Part shown: positions 37,764 to 51,309 of the stretch, piece after piece
Layout: every line of letters begins with the position of its first letter
Numbering within the stretch: position 1 is the first letter of the stretch
Origin: Punica granatum
Taxonomy: Eukaryota > Streptophyta > Magnoliopsida > Myrtales > Lythraceae
DNA length: 64,000 bases
Assembly: GCF_007655135.1 (NCBI RefSeq)
Contig: NC_045130.1
Coordinates: 496,001 to 560,000, forward strand
Direction of reading: 5' to 3'
Made by a program: the position numbers and the translations under genes
The notes under the pieces: model-generated
Database searches by the model: none
Told to the model about the DNA's origin: nothing
Seen by the model: the letters and a program-made list of their open reading frames with translations, nothing else

Positions 37764-40086
37764 ATGGAATCGACGATTGCGAGTACGAAGATCGTAAGAG
37801 GAGCAATATGGGTACTGTTAATGTTAGTAGCAATGGGGACTTTGATGATGTGGATCATGATGCCCACCAATACCTATAGAAACCACTGGCTTCGCAGCAT
37901 CGGAAACAAGGCCGACAATTCAACCTACATCGGAACCCAAGGTTACATTCGTACCTTAGCCGAGCCATCCTTCCTTCCTTCCGTAAGGTTTTAACATATT
38001 GCTCTACTTGCCACAGCGCGCAATTATATATTCATTCATGGAATTAATTGCAGGTTCTACGCTCCTGATTTACACCTTCCCGGTGTTGTTTATTGCTACC
38101 TTAAGCTCTGTCTACCTCCACCTGGGGAAGAAACTCAACGATTTCCAGAAAATGGGAAGGTAACTATATATATACTCTAAATACATATAAACATGTATAC
38201 ATATACACACATATATATAGTCTTCGTTCCGTTGTTATAGTACTAATATGCTATTGCTGCTACTCTCTCGATCGTTTGTTAATAATTAATACATTTGTTT
38301 CTTTTCTAAATAATACCTGGGCGGTGTTGGTGTGGGGGACGAAGTGCAGCGATGGGAAAAAGGACATGTTGGCACGGTGGAAGCAACCAGTGCTCGTTAA
38401 AGGTCCCCTTGGAATAGTTTCCTTGTTTGAGTTGAGCTTCTTCGTCATGTTCATCGCTCTGCTGGTCTGGTCCTTCTCGACTTATCTCCATAACAGCTTA
38501 TCTACGATTACCGCGGCATCCATCGCAGAGTATGGTTTGAAAATCAAAGTGTACGTAAGACAAGAGCTCTATATTTGTGTGATTATATATATGTTCATAT
38601 ATAAATCCTCCTTGGTTGGGTTTATAGGAGCAATCGTACTTATTACTTACTTAATTTTGGGATGATATATCAGATAATATTAATAGTTCATAAAAAATTT
38701 CTTCCCAATAATAAGGAAAAGAAACTGATAAATAACTGATTTGTGAAGCATCAATTACAGAACGCAGCCGGGGGCAGATTATTATTTCTGGCTTTTGATC
38801 GAAAATATTGTATTAGATATATTAACTAATTTATCATATATACGGCGTGGTGTGTCGATGCAGGTGGGAATATAAATTGGAGACCGCGGGCTTCTGGCTT
38901 GGGATCGTGGGGAACATAGCGCTAGCATTTCTGTTCTTTCCGGTCACGAGGGGGTCTTCGGTGCTGCCGCTGTTCGGGCTCACGTCGGAGGCTAGCATAA
39001 AGTACCATATATGGCTAGGCCACATCGTCATGACTCTCTTCACAGCTCATGGTGTCATCTTCATCATTGTCTGGATTATCACTCATCAATTCTCGGAGGT
39101 ACGTAAGTCACTTAAACACACAATTTTAGCTCATTCTTATTTCTCTCCCCTCCACAGTTATCGTTTTTAATTAACATTCATAATAATAAACGTGTGAGTT
39201 GATTCAAGTGATTCAATGCTTATTCCCCTCATATAAGGACTCGGATTTCAAGTCTTATAAATATAGAAAATTCACATTGAGAGAATTTTATCCTTCAATA
39301 GGCTGACCAAGTTCAACCTAGCTAGATTAGTTAGGGTACTTTGAGCTTCCGGATAGTAAGGTGCAGACAAAAAAATTTATACATCAATAGATTTGTAATT
39401 AATAGTTGTTTTAATTTCCCAATAATTAATTAATTAATTATCAAAAGAAAGCGTATCGCACTTGCGCACACTCTCGCCTGGTAATTAAGAGGTTCCAGAA
39501 TCGATACTCAATGTGATTATTCATGCTCCTTTACTATTGAGATTTCTATTTTATTGTACTAAACCCGTGAGTCTCCTTTGTTAAAAAAATCAATCAATCA
39601 ATTAATTTCTTTTTAAGGAAATTGTGATTTACTTATTCACACACAAACACACCTATATATATATATATATATATATATATGGAAGGAATAGGGAACACAT
39701 ACATGCATATGCATTGCATGGGGTTGCATAGCGTGTCCCTTAGTTTTGGGCTTTCTCTTCCTCAATTTTTGGCATGCAACCATGCTCATAATTAATTTAA
39801 CGTGCCTGCCACGCATATGGGTGAATGAAAAACACATATGCATGCCACTCATATGCATGAATGAAAAACACATGCATATGCATGCATGCATCCACGCACC
39901 TTACATGTCCATAATTGAGTATGTTGGAGATCTTTCATGGTATACACACACTTGTGTTCACATAAACCATTTTGTGCACTACATACAGCCAATTATTGTC
40001 TAAAAATTACTATTGCAAATGCATGATTGATGATAATGCAAATAGTCCGCATAGAATATATAGTGGGCTGTCGACAGTCGATAGTG

Positions 40087-40119
<33 letters not shown>

Positions 40120-41358
40120 GTGTTTGAGACGCAGACGACGACTATACGTGCATGTTATGCACTTCTGCTTTTTCCGAGTCAATTCAAATCTTCTCACGAG
40201 GAAAGTTCACCGGTCTAAATTATTGTGCGGTGACGTCATTGCTGGCATGGGCTTGTTAGACACCTAATGCCAATGGGAAGAAAATGGAAAAAAGGGCATA
40301 AAAACAGAACCGGGAAATGCTGCAGATTTTTTTACTGTAATATATACTCCCAAAAGGAAAGGGAGAAGGCCGGTTCACATTACTCACATACATGTTGAAC
40401 GGTCGGAAATGGCTGTGGGGGGGTTTTTTGACTTTGACATATTGGGCTTAAGGTAGGGCCCATATGGCAGAATATAGTGGGCGTTGGCGTGACACGCGTA
40501 CGGTGGAATCCTATCCGACTGACCCATATATACTCTTTGGAAGTGAATGAATGACTGGGACTGCCTGACCCCTTCTTTCATCATCATCACATGGCAATTT
40601 AGCAAAATATATTTCCTATGCTATGAAAAAAATGGACTTCCATTGAAACTGCGCTTCTGGTCCCCAGTTGGCATCTACCGCGGCCTATCCAGTTATATCT
40701 TAAATGGAATTAACATGATCACATCTTACATTTCCCTCCTACTTTTCATTTTTATTTGAGCTTTTTTGACGGCTTTATTTTACGAATTTAGACTATCATG
40801 TCATGTCATTCTGACAGATTCACTTTCAAAACTATAGGGTTTTATTAATACGACACTTAATCATATTGGAATTTTCTAAAAATATATTGACAATTTTGTA
40901 ACGAAAAGCTATTAGAATTTTCTAAAATTGTATTGACAATTTTGTAACGAAAAGATGTGATGTTTTCATATATGTGTGTTGAAATTAAATAATAATTGAC
41001 TTTGATTCATATATGTGAAACGTCTTTGATTTAACTTCACAAAATATAATTTCTCGCTTTCTTCCACGATTCCATCAGATCATCTTTTCTCTGGTCCCTC
41101 TAGACTTGGACAAATTCACAAGTTCATTATCCTTTTGTCTAGAACTATATCTATATATCTGATACGTACGAACAATTAAAGTTAATATCAAATAAACAAA
41201 CTTAAGAAAGTTGGGGCTTAACTTGCTCCATGAGTGTCATTGGATGAGTGGGTGTAGCGCTTGTACACATTCCTTTTATCAATGAAAGTTACACCATTTA
41301 CCCCAAAAAAAATAATTTGATTATCGTTGGCATATGATAGATTATCATTAATATCGAA

Positions 41359-41389
<31 letters not shown>

Positions 41390-43580
41390 GATGTTACCTC
41401 GGTGCTGACAATTGGATTCCATGCATCAAGAACATAGATTTTTCAATCAACTTGTCAATGACAATTAATTATGTTACTCGATCAATGGATGGCAGATGAT
41501 ACAATGGGATTTCACCGGGGTTTCAAATGTGGCCGGGGAGCTGTCACTGTTTGCTGGGCTGGGCCTGTGGTTGACGACATTCCCGGCAGTGAGAAGAAAG
41601 ATGTTCGAGGTCTTCTTCTACACCCACTACCTCTACCTCCTCTTCATGTTCTTCTTCATCCTGCACGTCGGCATCTCTTACTCCTTCATCATGCTCCCCG
41701 GCTTCTTCCTCTTCCTCATCGACCGCTACCTCCGCTTCCTCCAATCCCGTCACCGAGTTTGCCTGCTCTCTGCCCGAGTTCTGCCCTGCGACACTCTGGA
41801 GCTTAACTTCTCCAAGAGCCCAGGTGATGATCACACGAATATATATTCCATGCATGGCACATGCATGAACATGTCTTAATTTGTGCATGCATATATATAT
41901 ATATATATGAAGCGTATTGTATTTTATATATGTTAAATATGACGTCTTAATTGATCATCTTAAGTCCGTTTTTACATGATGTGGATTTACTACTGCATCA
42001 CCTGAAACTCTAAAACTGTTTTGCCAAAATTAAATATTATTTGCTGAATATATGCGCATCGATTGGTCGCTTGATCAGGGTTGAAGTACAATCCAACAAG
42101 CATCATGTTCATGAATGTGCCGAGCATATCAAAGCTGCAATGGCATCCTTTCACTATAAGCTCCAACAGCAACCTGGAACCGGACAGGTTAAGTGTCATC
42201 ATCAAGAGTGAAGGCAGCTGGACTCAGAAGCTCTACCAGATCCTTTCTTCCCCATCCTCCGTCGATCGCCTAGAGGTCTCTGTTGAAGGGCCTTACGGAC
42301 CTGTCTCCTCCCATTTCCTCAGGTACTGGAAACCATCATCGGTATGCATGCATGCATTTCCGTCTAATATTCTTTCATATATATGTACGCCTAATAATCT
42401 TTATGTTCGATGGTATACTTCCGAAATACAATGTCAATATAGTCCTTTTCATGAGATGCAGCGACATCTGTATCTCTAATTAACGGGGCTCTATATATTA
42501 ATGGTGCCACAGGCACGACACGCTTGTGATGGTGAGCGGAGGAAGTGGCATTACACCGTTCTTCTCCATAATCCGAGAGTTCATCTACCTAAGCACAAAG
42601 CTCAAGTCCAAGACCCCACAACTCATCCTGATCTGCGCCTTCAAGAGATCCTCCGAATTGACTATGCTAAACCTCCTCCTCCCCATCGCTGGCACCCCGT
42701 CTGACCTGTCCAACCTCCGGTTACAAATTGAAGCCTACGTGACCAGAGAGAAAACGCCCACCACAGAAGACTATTCGAAACACCACAAGACTGTGTGGTT
42801 AAAGCCCAGCCCAACAGATGCACCGGTTTCAGCTATCTTAGGACCCAACAGCTGGCTCTGGCTTGGAGCCGTCATCGCGTCCTCCTTCGTGATGTTCCTT
42901 ATATTGATGGGGATCATTACTCGGTATTATATCTACCCGATCGATCGTAACACAAACAAAAACTTCTCCACCTCCACTAAGGCGGTGCTGCACATTTTGG
43001 TCATGTGCATATGCATAGCAGCAGCAGGCAGCTTGGCAGTACTTTCGAACAAGAGTAGGAACGCCAGGGATGCTAAGCAGATTCAGAACTTGAGCTCAAC
43101 TCCTGCGGGGTCCCCGAGTCTGGGATTGGACGGCGGTGCTGCAGGGATGGAGTTGGAAAGTCTACCCCACCAGTCTCTGGTTCAAGGAACCAATGTGCAC
43201 TTCGGTGAAAGGCCTGATCTCAAGAGTAAGTTGGCTAAGACTACTTTAGAATTAATTAGAAATCTACCTCTTTTTATTCCTTTCGTTATCTTTTCTCGTG
43301 GTCAAAGACATACACACAGAGAGAAATTCATACTTACTTTTAAAAGTTCTTATTCACTAAATTCTGCTATGTGGTGTTGCATAATTTTTTTTTTAAAGTA
43401 CTTACGATAATATTAAGTATGTCTGTGTGAAAATGTGCAGAGATGCTGTTCGATTGCAAAGGGTCAAGTGTGGGAGTGCTTGTTTGTGGTCCAAAGAGAC
43501 TGAGGCACGACGTTGCAGCCATTTGCTCATCCGGTTTAGCCGACAATCTGCACTTCGAGTCGATTAGCTTCAGCTGGTAA
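37764..43580 (+). CDS. FRO: Ferric-chelate reductase (ferric reduction oxidase), copy 1
   Basis: Membrane flavocytochrome that moves electrons from cytosolic NADPH through FAD and two haems to Fe(III)-chelates outside, the reduction step of non-grass iron uptake. Exons 37764-37941, 38054-38159, 38350-38550, 38864-39098, 41496-41823, 42079-42322, 42513-43225, 43441-43580; 2145 nt, 714 residues, all GT-AG. Seen: N-terminal membrane segment with MMPTNTY; bis-haem histidines His210/His224 and His284/His297 in the reductase transmembrane core; FAD motif HPFT (372-375); NADPH-site motifs GPYGP (420-424), GGSGITPF (440-447) and CGPK (684-687); conserved end HFESISFSW. The family is about 700-750 residues, so this is full length. 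Intron 4 is 2.4 kb and holds a TTTC microsatellite (40088-40119) and a LINE-like A-tailed stretch (about 41240-41311). It differs from copy 2 at ten residues. Confidence 0.96.
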
Positions 43581-44136
43581 AATGTGTCGCTGAAGAGTAC
43601 TCTTGATGACCATATATCTCATGCCTTTCCTTCTTTGCAACAGCAGCCAGATCGTATCGAAGCCTCTTGCAATCTGTTCAGTCGTACAGTTCGATTTTCC
43701 TCAGGATCGGCCGGTCTAGTTTGTTCGTGCCAGATCATTTTAATTAATTATGTGAATGAAATAAAGGAGTGTGTATAAGGCCAGTATCAAGGGTCACTAA
43801 ATTGTTTCTTTACTTCGGGTTGTGTAGTCGGAAGACATCAAGTCAATAGTTGAAGCAAAATACCGTGTAATATCATTCATCTAAGGGGAAGAAATTGAAA
43901 AGGCTGTGCACTATGCATTTGATTATTTGGGGATCGCATGTCAATGTCCTCTTGGGCTCCCTATCATTTGCAGTCGACTGAGAAGACGTATTACCGATCA
44001 TTGAAAACTGACCATTTCAGAATCCATTGGGCAGATAGATTACTTAGTAAAGCTGTATATAACCATCCAAACGGCAATTGGGAAGTCACTCTCGGACAGT
44101 AAAAATAGAGACCTGAACGGCCTCTGTTCTGAAAAC
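43581..44136. other. 3' flank of FRO copy 1 up to the deletion join
   Basis: Presumed 3' UTR plus spacer, almost identical to 59693-60247. At about 44136 it stops matching the FRO copy 2 flank and continues as RIC1 sequence corresponding to 62718, so about 2.5 kb carrying the last RIC1 exons is missing here. Confidence 0.8.
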
Positions 44137-44154
44137 ATGATTATAGTTTCTTAC

Positions 44155-46075
44155 AAGAATATAGCATGCTGCAGTCCGATACCATCTCCTCTGAAAGCAT
44201 TCCTCGAACAACCTTTGCAAGAACAGTAGTTAGTGTATAAGTTTTCATAGTAAACTAGCTACATAGACACAACATTGAACCATTTAGAATGTGTTTAAAA
44301 GTATGAAAAATAGCCAATTGTAAGGAGATTATAGACAGTAAGACAACACACAGAACTGGAAATTTCTTCTCATCCTCATAATGACAGCTCTACTTGGTCA
44401 AGATTGTTGTTTTACACCCTGAAGCACAAGAGGTTGGCTGACCACTTTTTATTCATCTAAGCCCCTAGTGTTCAAAAATTATCCTCAAGATCTAATTTCT
44501 TAATCTACTTTGACAAATCAAGCAATGAATGCTCCAGTATAAGCCCATCAGAAATTCACTCAAGAACGCTGAGGCTCTTTCTATGATTAAAATCATAAAC
44601 TGCGAGAATATCAAAGCTCAACTGAACAACCATGAGATACAAGTTCCCAATATGCATCAAACAACTGTCAGCTTCAAACATAACTAGAAAACTAGAAAGC
44701 AGGGGAAAAGAAAACAAAGACATACTCTGTGGATCTGCCAGCGGCTGAAAATAGATCTGCCCAGTGACGACCATCGGTTTTTCTTGCAACACTAACCACC
44801 ACATCGAAATACTCGGGAAAATTTCTAATCAGATCACATGTCTTCTCCAATAAGGACAACTTAACAGTGTTTCTATGACCAGATGTCTGGTTCTTGTTTA
44901 TGTTATGTCTGCAAGACACTAAGAACAAGGAATTAATAATCTTCTACAAACTCTTGAAAAGGAAATGAATATAATACTGAAAATAATTTATGTAAAGTAG
45001 AAACTAGAAAGGTGTTATATATTCTTGACTTACTTGTTTCAACAAGAATCTACCTAGGATATTACTAAAACAGGTGTAATTTATAGTCATAGTTGATAAA
45101 TATTGCAGTGGCTGATTACAATTACCTGGAAATTTCTGCATCAAAAACAGTAAAAAGAAGCCATTCCAGACAATGCGAAAAATGAGGTTTCTCCGCCAAT
45201 ATAGTCATCTAACAGACTCGCGAGATAAATTCCAACATAAGAAACTTGTTCAGTCTTAAAATCTGGCTGTTTTACACCCAGGATAAGGCTTCCGCTACAG
45301 AAAGCTGGCAATAAGTAGCCACAGCGATACATTTACCTGCATTTCGCGATGCCCATAATCTAACCAGGAAACCTCCTCAATCAGATTTGTCTTCTCCACT
45401 GATTGACCACAGGTAACCCAGAATAACTCAACAGAGTCAGTAAGGTCCCTTTCCCGTCCATCATCCAAATCAAGAAGTGAAAGCTCCCCATTCACTCTCA
45501 ATATTAAACACCTGGTAAGGTTTGAAGCAGCTCAGATGCACGTCGCATATGGAACAATAATGGCAATATTTCTAGGTGAATACCTTGCAGGTTCTCTGGC
45601 AACAAAATCAGAACTCGCAAGATGATTGTTTGAAATGACCACTCTCGGAAGCTGATCTGGGATAAACCGCATTGCTGCAGGATGGCTCTTTGCAGTCATG
45701 ATTGAAAGTTCTCGTACTGTAGAAAGCTGTTTGTCATTTTATCACTTAAAAATGTACCAATAGTAGAAATCTTTTCAGTTCAGCACTCAAATGAAGAGTT
45801 CAACTCAGAAACTTTTGCCCACAGGTGAGCATATTAATCATGTGAAAATGGCAGAAATAGTAACTTGAAGATATTTCACCTGTAAATCTGGAGTACTAAA
45901 TGGTGACAATTCACCAGATATGCTGACGTGAAATATGTGGACATCGAATGGTCGATAGGTGACGAGAATATAATTTTCATATACATCCATCACCATTGGT
46001 TTGGTAAGCAAAGGCTTTCGACAGAGTAGTGAGCTCTGATCAAGATGATATCTTGGATAAAAAAACAATTCATAC
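44155..46075 (-). pseudogene. RIC1: RIC1 copy 1, C-terminal-side remnant
   Basis: RIC1 is the WD-repeat/RIC1-domain partner of RGP1 in the Rab6-type GEF at the Golgi. Remaining exons in transcript order: 46075-45880, 45726-45584, 45511-45337, a partial exon 45197-45126, 44908-44726 and 44212-44155. The first three join in frame (DVHIFHVSISGELSPFSTPD; VELFWVTCGQSVEKTNLIEE). Damage: the exon expected after 45337 is absent, with a join near 45315. The next exon lost its 5' part and acceptor (an 84-bp deletion relative to 63785-63868). All exons after YRTAACYIL are gone at the 44136 join. It cannot encode the full protein. The intact counterpart is at 60771-64000. Confidence 0.9.
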
Positions 46076-46152
46076 CTACATTACATTAAAGAGCGCATCT
46101 TTAGCAATCGCGTTAATTATTTAGTATATATAAATTGGCAGAAATCTACAGG
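45883..46152. repeat. RIC1: RIC1 segment duplicated on both sides of the copia element, left copy
   Basis: 270 bp (part of one RIC1 exon plus the preceding intron) that reappear at 51593-51861 with about a dozen differences. Far longer than a retroelement target duplication (about 5 bp). Confidence 0.9.
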
Positions 46153-46153
46153 T

Positions 46154-46775
46154 TGTAGGAATTAATTATCCGTAACAAGTAATAAAATTGAACGAAAAAT
46201 TCGAATAGCAAGATGGATAAATAGAATGTTATAAAGTTAAATGAATTTCACTAATATAAGAATTTGAAAATTCAAACCGATACAAAAACGAAATCGGAAG
46301 ATCAGAAGATACGAGAAAGCCGAGTCCTGTGTTTCACACAAACCCCTTGAAACAGATTCGTCCCCTTAGGGTGTGCTCGAGATCACGTGGGCATCTGTTT
46401 CCCAGGATAAAACGGCATCGAGTGCAGCTAGCAACACGAGCCGCACCCTATCGAACCAGAAAACGAAGTTGAACAATCTCACTTAACTATGCAATTGTCT
46501 TCTCTTCCTTTCTTCTTTTTAAAAAATGAGGGGAGGTTTTTCAATTTATAGACCATCGATCAATGAATACATGCTATTGATGATGGTTATAGAATTGATG
46601 GTGTCTTTTCAATTCTTTGCAATTGATGGTGCCATTCAATTCATAACGATTGATGGTGTCCTTTCAATTTCAAGAATTGATGGTGTTCTTTCAAATTGCA
46701 CGAACCACCATTCAATACATTCATTTCATTAATGAGAAATAATTTCTCATTCACCAATGCCATAATTTTCCAACA
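46154..46775 (-). repeat. 3' LTR of the copia element (complete)
   Basis: 622 bp; in element sense it starts TGTTGGAAAATTATGG and ends AATTCCTACA (TG...CA). Its last 283 bp match 51310-51592 with roughly 25 differences by eye, indicating an old insertion. It contains several copies of an AATTGATGGTG-like motif (plus strand, 46560-46690). Confidence 0.85.
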
Positions 46776-47249
46776 ATCCCCTACATGAGTGAAAAATTGT
46801 TTTTATTTTAACTTAGTGAGAGTGTTCAATAGTTGAAGCCTGCATAGGATAGGTAGGTGTCACCACTCTTGAATTCTCCCTTGTGAAATGCATGTACTTT
46901 ATTAGCTGTCCAGTAGACATGATGTCCTTGAACTGTCATGCTATTTTGTATAAAGATGACACACCCCTCACACATGAATCAACTAACTTCATTTCAGTTC
47001 TCATTGTTGTGTCCATTTTGGCCATGGAACACTATCCTGGTTCTGTGAGAGTTTCTGAAGAATTAAGTTCGTAGAAATTCTCCTCTGAAGCGGCCTCACT
47101 TCTCTTTCACATAGGTGATTTCACATATCATTAAAGCAATTTAAAGTGTTAGCCTTATCTGTTTGTCACGGTTTCATCAATGAATGGTCCAAGGATTTTC
47201 TCCCCCACAGTGATTTATTGGATTCTATAACTTGATTGTCCCATTGAAC

Positions 47250-47281
<32 letters not shown>

Positions 47282-47457
47282 GGTGTTCGCTATAAAACCT
47301 TTCCTCTAATGGACTTTAGACCCATTCCTTTTCCTCAAACTGCTCTTTACTTAACCTTTTGGTTAGCGGATCCGCTATATTATCCTTTGACTGCACTTAG
47401 TCAATGGAGATAATTCCAATTGAGATCAGTTGTCTAATGGTATTATGTCTACAATGT

Positions 47458-47489
<32 letters not shown>

Positions 47490-47552
47490 ATATGCCTTTC
47501 CAATTGCCGTTTGACTATCATAGTGGATACAAATTGATGGCATAAGTTTTTT

Positions 47553-48834
47553 TCATTTAGGAATATCCTCTAGAAAATGGCACAGCCATTCAACTTCTTC
47601 TCCACATTTATTCAGAGCAATAAACTCAGATTCCATTGTGGACCTAGCGATAACAGTTTGTTTCGAGGACTTCCATGACACTGCTGCACCCGCTAGTGTG
47701 AACACGTATTTCGAATCCGTTATATCAAATATCCAATTTGCATCACTGTACCCCTCTAGGACAGCTGGATATTTAATATAGTGCAACCCATAATCTCAAG
47801 TGTATCTAAGGTATCTCAGTACCCTGACAATTTCCTTCCAATGGTCCCCACTCGGATTACTCGTATATTTACTGAGTCTACTAACTGAGAATGCAACATC
47901 CGGCCTAGTACAACTCATTAGATACATTAGACTTCCAATTACCCGCGGGTATTCTAACTGAGAAATACTCTCCTCTATTCTTTGATAGATGAAGATTATT
48001 GTCTATTGGAGTCTTTAAAATTACAGAATCATTTTTGGTAAATTTTTTCAAAATTTTATCTATGTAGTGCAACTGACTCAAAATTAGTCCATCTGATGTT
48101 CTCATGATTTTAATTCCTAAAATCACATCAGCGAGTCCCATATCTTTCATGTCAAATCTCGAATTCAGCATATTCTTCGTAGATTTGATCATTCAGTCAT
48201 CACTACCAACAATGAGTATGTCATCTACGTAAAGACATAAAATGACGTAACTATTTTCTGTCTCCTTAATATATACACATTTATCACACTCATTGATCTT
48301 AAATCCATTGAAAATCATTGCATTATTGAATTTTTTGTGCCACTGCTTTGGCACTTGTTTCAACCCATACAATGATTTGATCAATTTACAGACTTTCCTT
48401 TCTTTTCCTGGAGCCATGAACCCCTCGGGTTGTTCCATATAGATTTCTTCATCTAAATCTCCATTTAGGAAAGCTGTTTTCACATCCATTTGATAAACTT
48501 CCAAATTACTTAATGCCGCAAATGCAAATATCATCCTAATGGAATTTATTCTCGTCACAAGAGAATAAGTATCAAAATAGCCCAAGCCTTCATTTTGCTT
48601 GTATCCCTTAATTACAAGCCTAGCCTTGTATTTATCAATGGATCCATCTACTTTCATTTTCCTCTTAAAGATCCATTTGGATCCTAAGGGTTTACAACTA
48701 GTGGGGAGATCCATTAATTTCCAAGTGTGATTCTGTAGAATCGAATCAATTTCACTTTTGATTGCCTCCTTCCAGAGAAGTCCTTCAGAGAAATTTACTG
48801 CTTCAACATAGCTTTGTGGTTCCTTTTCTAACAA
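47553..48834 (-). pseudogene. Copia reverse transcriptase and RNase H
   Basis: Reverse-transcriptase part at 48834-48193 with QMDVKTAFLNG and the catalytic YVDDI block. A stop follows at about 48193, then a further reverse-transcriptase piece (48192-47905). RNase H remnant at 47786-47553 with SDANW and TMESEF. At least two in-frame stops separate these parts. Confidence 0.9.
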
Positions 48835-49205
48835 ATATGTCAGAAAATCATTCCCGAATTATTTTTCAATTCTAGCTCTTTTGTTGCGTCTAGGTTCAAT
48901 CTCTTGATCTGAACCGTGCCTTTCATGATCTACGTCATGAAGTCCATCATTCATAGTGTGTGAGGTTCGTTTCGATGAACTCGATGCCTCATTCAATTTA
49001 CATGGAAATACATCTTCAAAGAACGATGCATTCCTTGATTCCATTATCGTGTTCTTGTGTATATCAGGAATCTAGATTCATGCACAAGAAATCGATAAGC
49101 ACTACTGTTATGTGCATAGCCAATAAGGATGCAGTCCACCGTCTTAGGACCTATCTTTACTTTCTTTGGTGTCGGAATGACTACTTTTGCCAAGCACCCC
49201 CACAC

Positions 49206-50290
49206 TCACAAGTGATCGTAGGATGGTCTCCTGCCTCTAAATAATTCATAAGGGGTCTTTTCCTTTTTCTTTCGAGCTACCTTATTCAATAGGTAATTGA
49301 TTGACAATATTACTTCACCCCACATATTTTGAGGTAATCCTGAACTTAATAACATCGCATTCATCATGTCTTTTAACGTGCGATTTTTGCGTTCAACAAC
49401 ACCATTCGATTGAGGAGAATAGGGTGCAGTCACTTCGTGTATAATTTCGTATTGTGCACAAAATTCCCCGAAAGGCGTTACGTATTCGCCTCCTTTATCA
49501 CTCCTCAATCTCTTGATTTTCTTGTTGAGTTGATTCTCAACTTCATTTTTATAGAGAACAAATTTATCTATGGCCGCATCTTTGCTTTTCAGCAAATATA
49601 CATAACAGTATTTTGTACTATCATCGATAAATGTAATAAAATAATTATTACCACCTCTTAATATTGCGAACTTTAAATTGCATACATTATTATGAATTAG
49701 ATCAAGTGGCTCGGTGTTCCTTTCAATCGTTTGAAAGGGTGATCTTGTCAACTTTGTCTCAACACAAATTTCACATTTGTACTGTGAATCAATTTGGAAT
49801 GTAGGTATGTGATTCAAGTTAATTAATCTATGCAAAGTATTATAATTAACACGACCTAGTCTTCCATGTCACAAATCATGAGACTCAATCAAATACGCGG
49901 AAGAACCAGAATTCTTATTGATTATGGTTATTACATTGAACTTAAAAAGCCCATCACATACATATCCATTTCCTACGTACATTCCAGACTATGACAAAAT
50001 AATTTTATTTGACTCAAAAACCATCATGAACCCATGCTTATTCAGCAATGACCCGAAGACTAAATTCTTTCGAATCTCAGGTACATACAATACGTAGTTC
50101 AGAGTCAGCTCTTTTTCTGAAGTCATCTTCAAGACCACCTTGCCTTGACCTTCAACAGCAGAATGGACAGAGTTTCCCATATAGATCTTCTCCCCAGTGA
50201 CCGGTTCGAGCATAGTGAACATGTCTCTTTTTGAGCACACATGTCTGGTGGCACCGGTATCGAGTCACCATTCCTTCGGGTTAGACCCAA
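49206..50290 (-). pseudogene. Copia protease and integrase
   Basis: Protease site LDTGAT near 50250 follows a TGA where relatives have a sense codon. Integrase core at 49835-49206: CEIC zinc-motif end, FIDDSTKY (first catalytic Asp region), RSDKGGEY (second Asp) and VVERKNRT (catalytic Glu). Broken by stops between the protease and the integrase. Confidence 0.88.
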
Positions 50291-50389
50291 TGAGGTTCAC
50301 CTCTGAAACCACAACAGATAGGTTGATGTCTGCCATATCTCGGACCATCTCATTAATTATGTTTGCTTCACGATCCTTTTTCTTCTTTA

Positions 50390-51176
50390 GGAGCCTGCAG
50401 TCAGCAGATCTGTGACATTTTTTGTCACAGTTGAAACATTTCCCCTGAAACTTGGGCTTGGAGACTCATCCATTCGTACCCAGCTTCTTCTTGCCTTTTT
50501 TGTTCTTGGAGCTTTGCCCTTGCTCCATGACATTTACCTTAGCAGCAACAGGAAAGATGAGATCCTTTCCAGAGTTCTTATTATCTTCTTCAATTCGAAA
50601 CTTGACAACAAGATCCTCCATTGTCATCTTCTTCCACTTATATTTCAGATAATTCTTGAAATCCTTCCAACCAGGAGGCAGCTTCTCAATGACAACAGCC
50701 ACTTGGAAGGATTCACTTAAAGCCATCCCCTCAGCCTGAATCTCATGCAAGAACACTTGAAATTCCTACACTTGACTCATTACGATCCTTGAATCCACCA
50801 TTTTAAAATCGAGGAATTGTCCGACGAGAAATTTCTTCGCACCGACATCCTTTGATTTATATTTATGGTCCAATGATTCCCATAACTCCTTTGCCGTCTT
50901 AAACCCCTGATAGACATTATACAGGGAATCATGAAGACTATTCATGATATAATTCCGGCAAAGATAGTCGGAGTGCTTCCAAGCATCAACCCCACTGAGA
51001 ACCTACACATCCGACTTCCCCACAAATAGGGTTAGAGCATTTTCAGTCAAGAACCTTGCAAGGTTCAAAGGTGTGAGGTAGAATAGCATTTTTTGCTGCC
51101 ATCTCTTGAAGTTCAACCCATTGAACTTCTCGAGCTTCTCAACATGGTTCACAGGAACCATTGAGGGAGCAGCCAT
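50390..51176 (-). pseudogene. Copia gag
   Basis: Start MAAPSMVPVNH at 51176, then the UBN2/gag pattern FNGLNFKRWQQKMLFYLT. Stops at about 51003, 50766 and 50467 interrupt the frame. It ends in a CCHC zinc knuckle (CFNCDKKCHRSADC, about 50443-50402). Confidence 0.88.
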
Positions 51177-51309
51177 CTTTTGGCTAACCAAATGGTTAGG
51201 CAACATAGGAGTTGGCTGGAGCCAGTAGTCTGGCTTCCGTTGGTCGTATCCCCATCGTTCCTCGACGCTATTTGAATCATTCAAACTAGAAAGATCTGTT
51301 TCAAGATTG

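Larger units (their letters stand above)
37237..44136 (+). repeat. Segmental duplication, FRO unit copy 1
   Basis: Matches 53303-60247 in order and orientation: FRO promoter, all exons and introns, and the 3' flank. From about 40.3 kb on it is over 99 percent identical by eye (about 18 differences in 2.7 kb); the 5' part is clearly more diverged and has indels. The left edge lies at the shared ATAATACACTCAT. The right edge is a join to RIC1 sequence at about 44136. Confidence 0.9.

Noticed and set aside
41471..41888. Extra open frames over FRO exon 5 on both strands, repeated at 57582-57999
   Set aside because: Out-of-phase or antisense readings of the conserved FRO exon; duplicated only because the gene is.
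44556..44804. Minus-strand frame starting MWWLVLQEKPMVV, repeated at 63144
   Set aside because: Alternative frame across a RIC1 exon/intron border; the RIC1 frame (NFPEYFDVVVSVARKT) is the real one.
49206..49835. Long integrase frame considered as a host gene
   Set aside because: Sits in order between the protease and reverse transcriptase of the same defective copia element.
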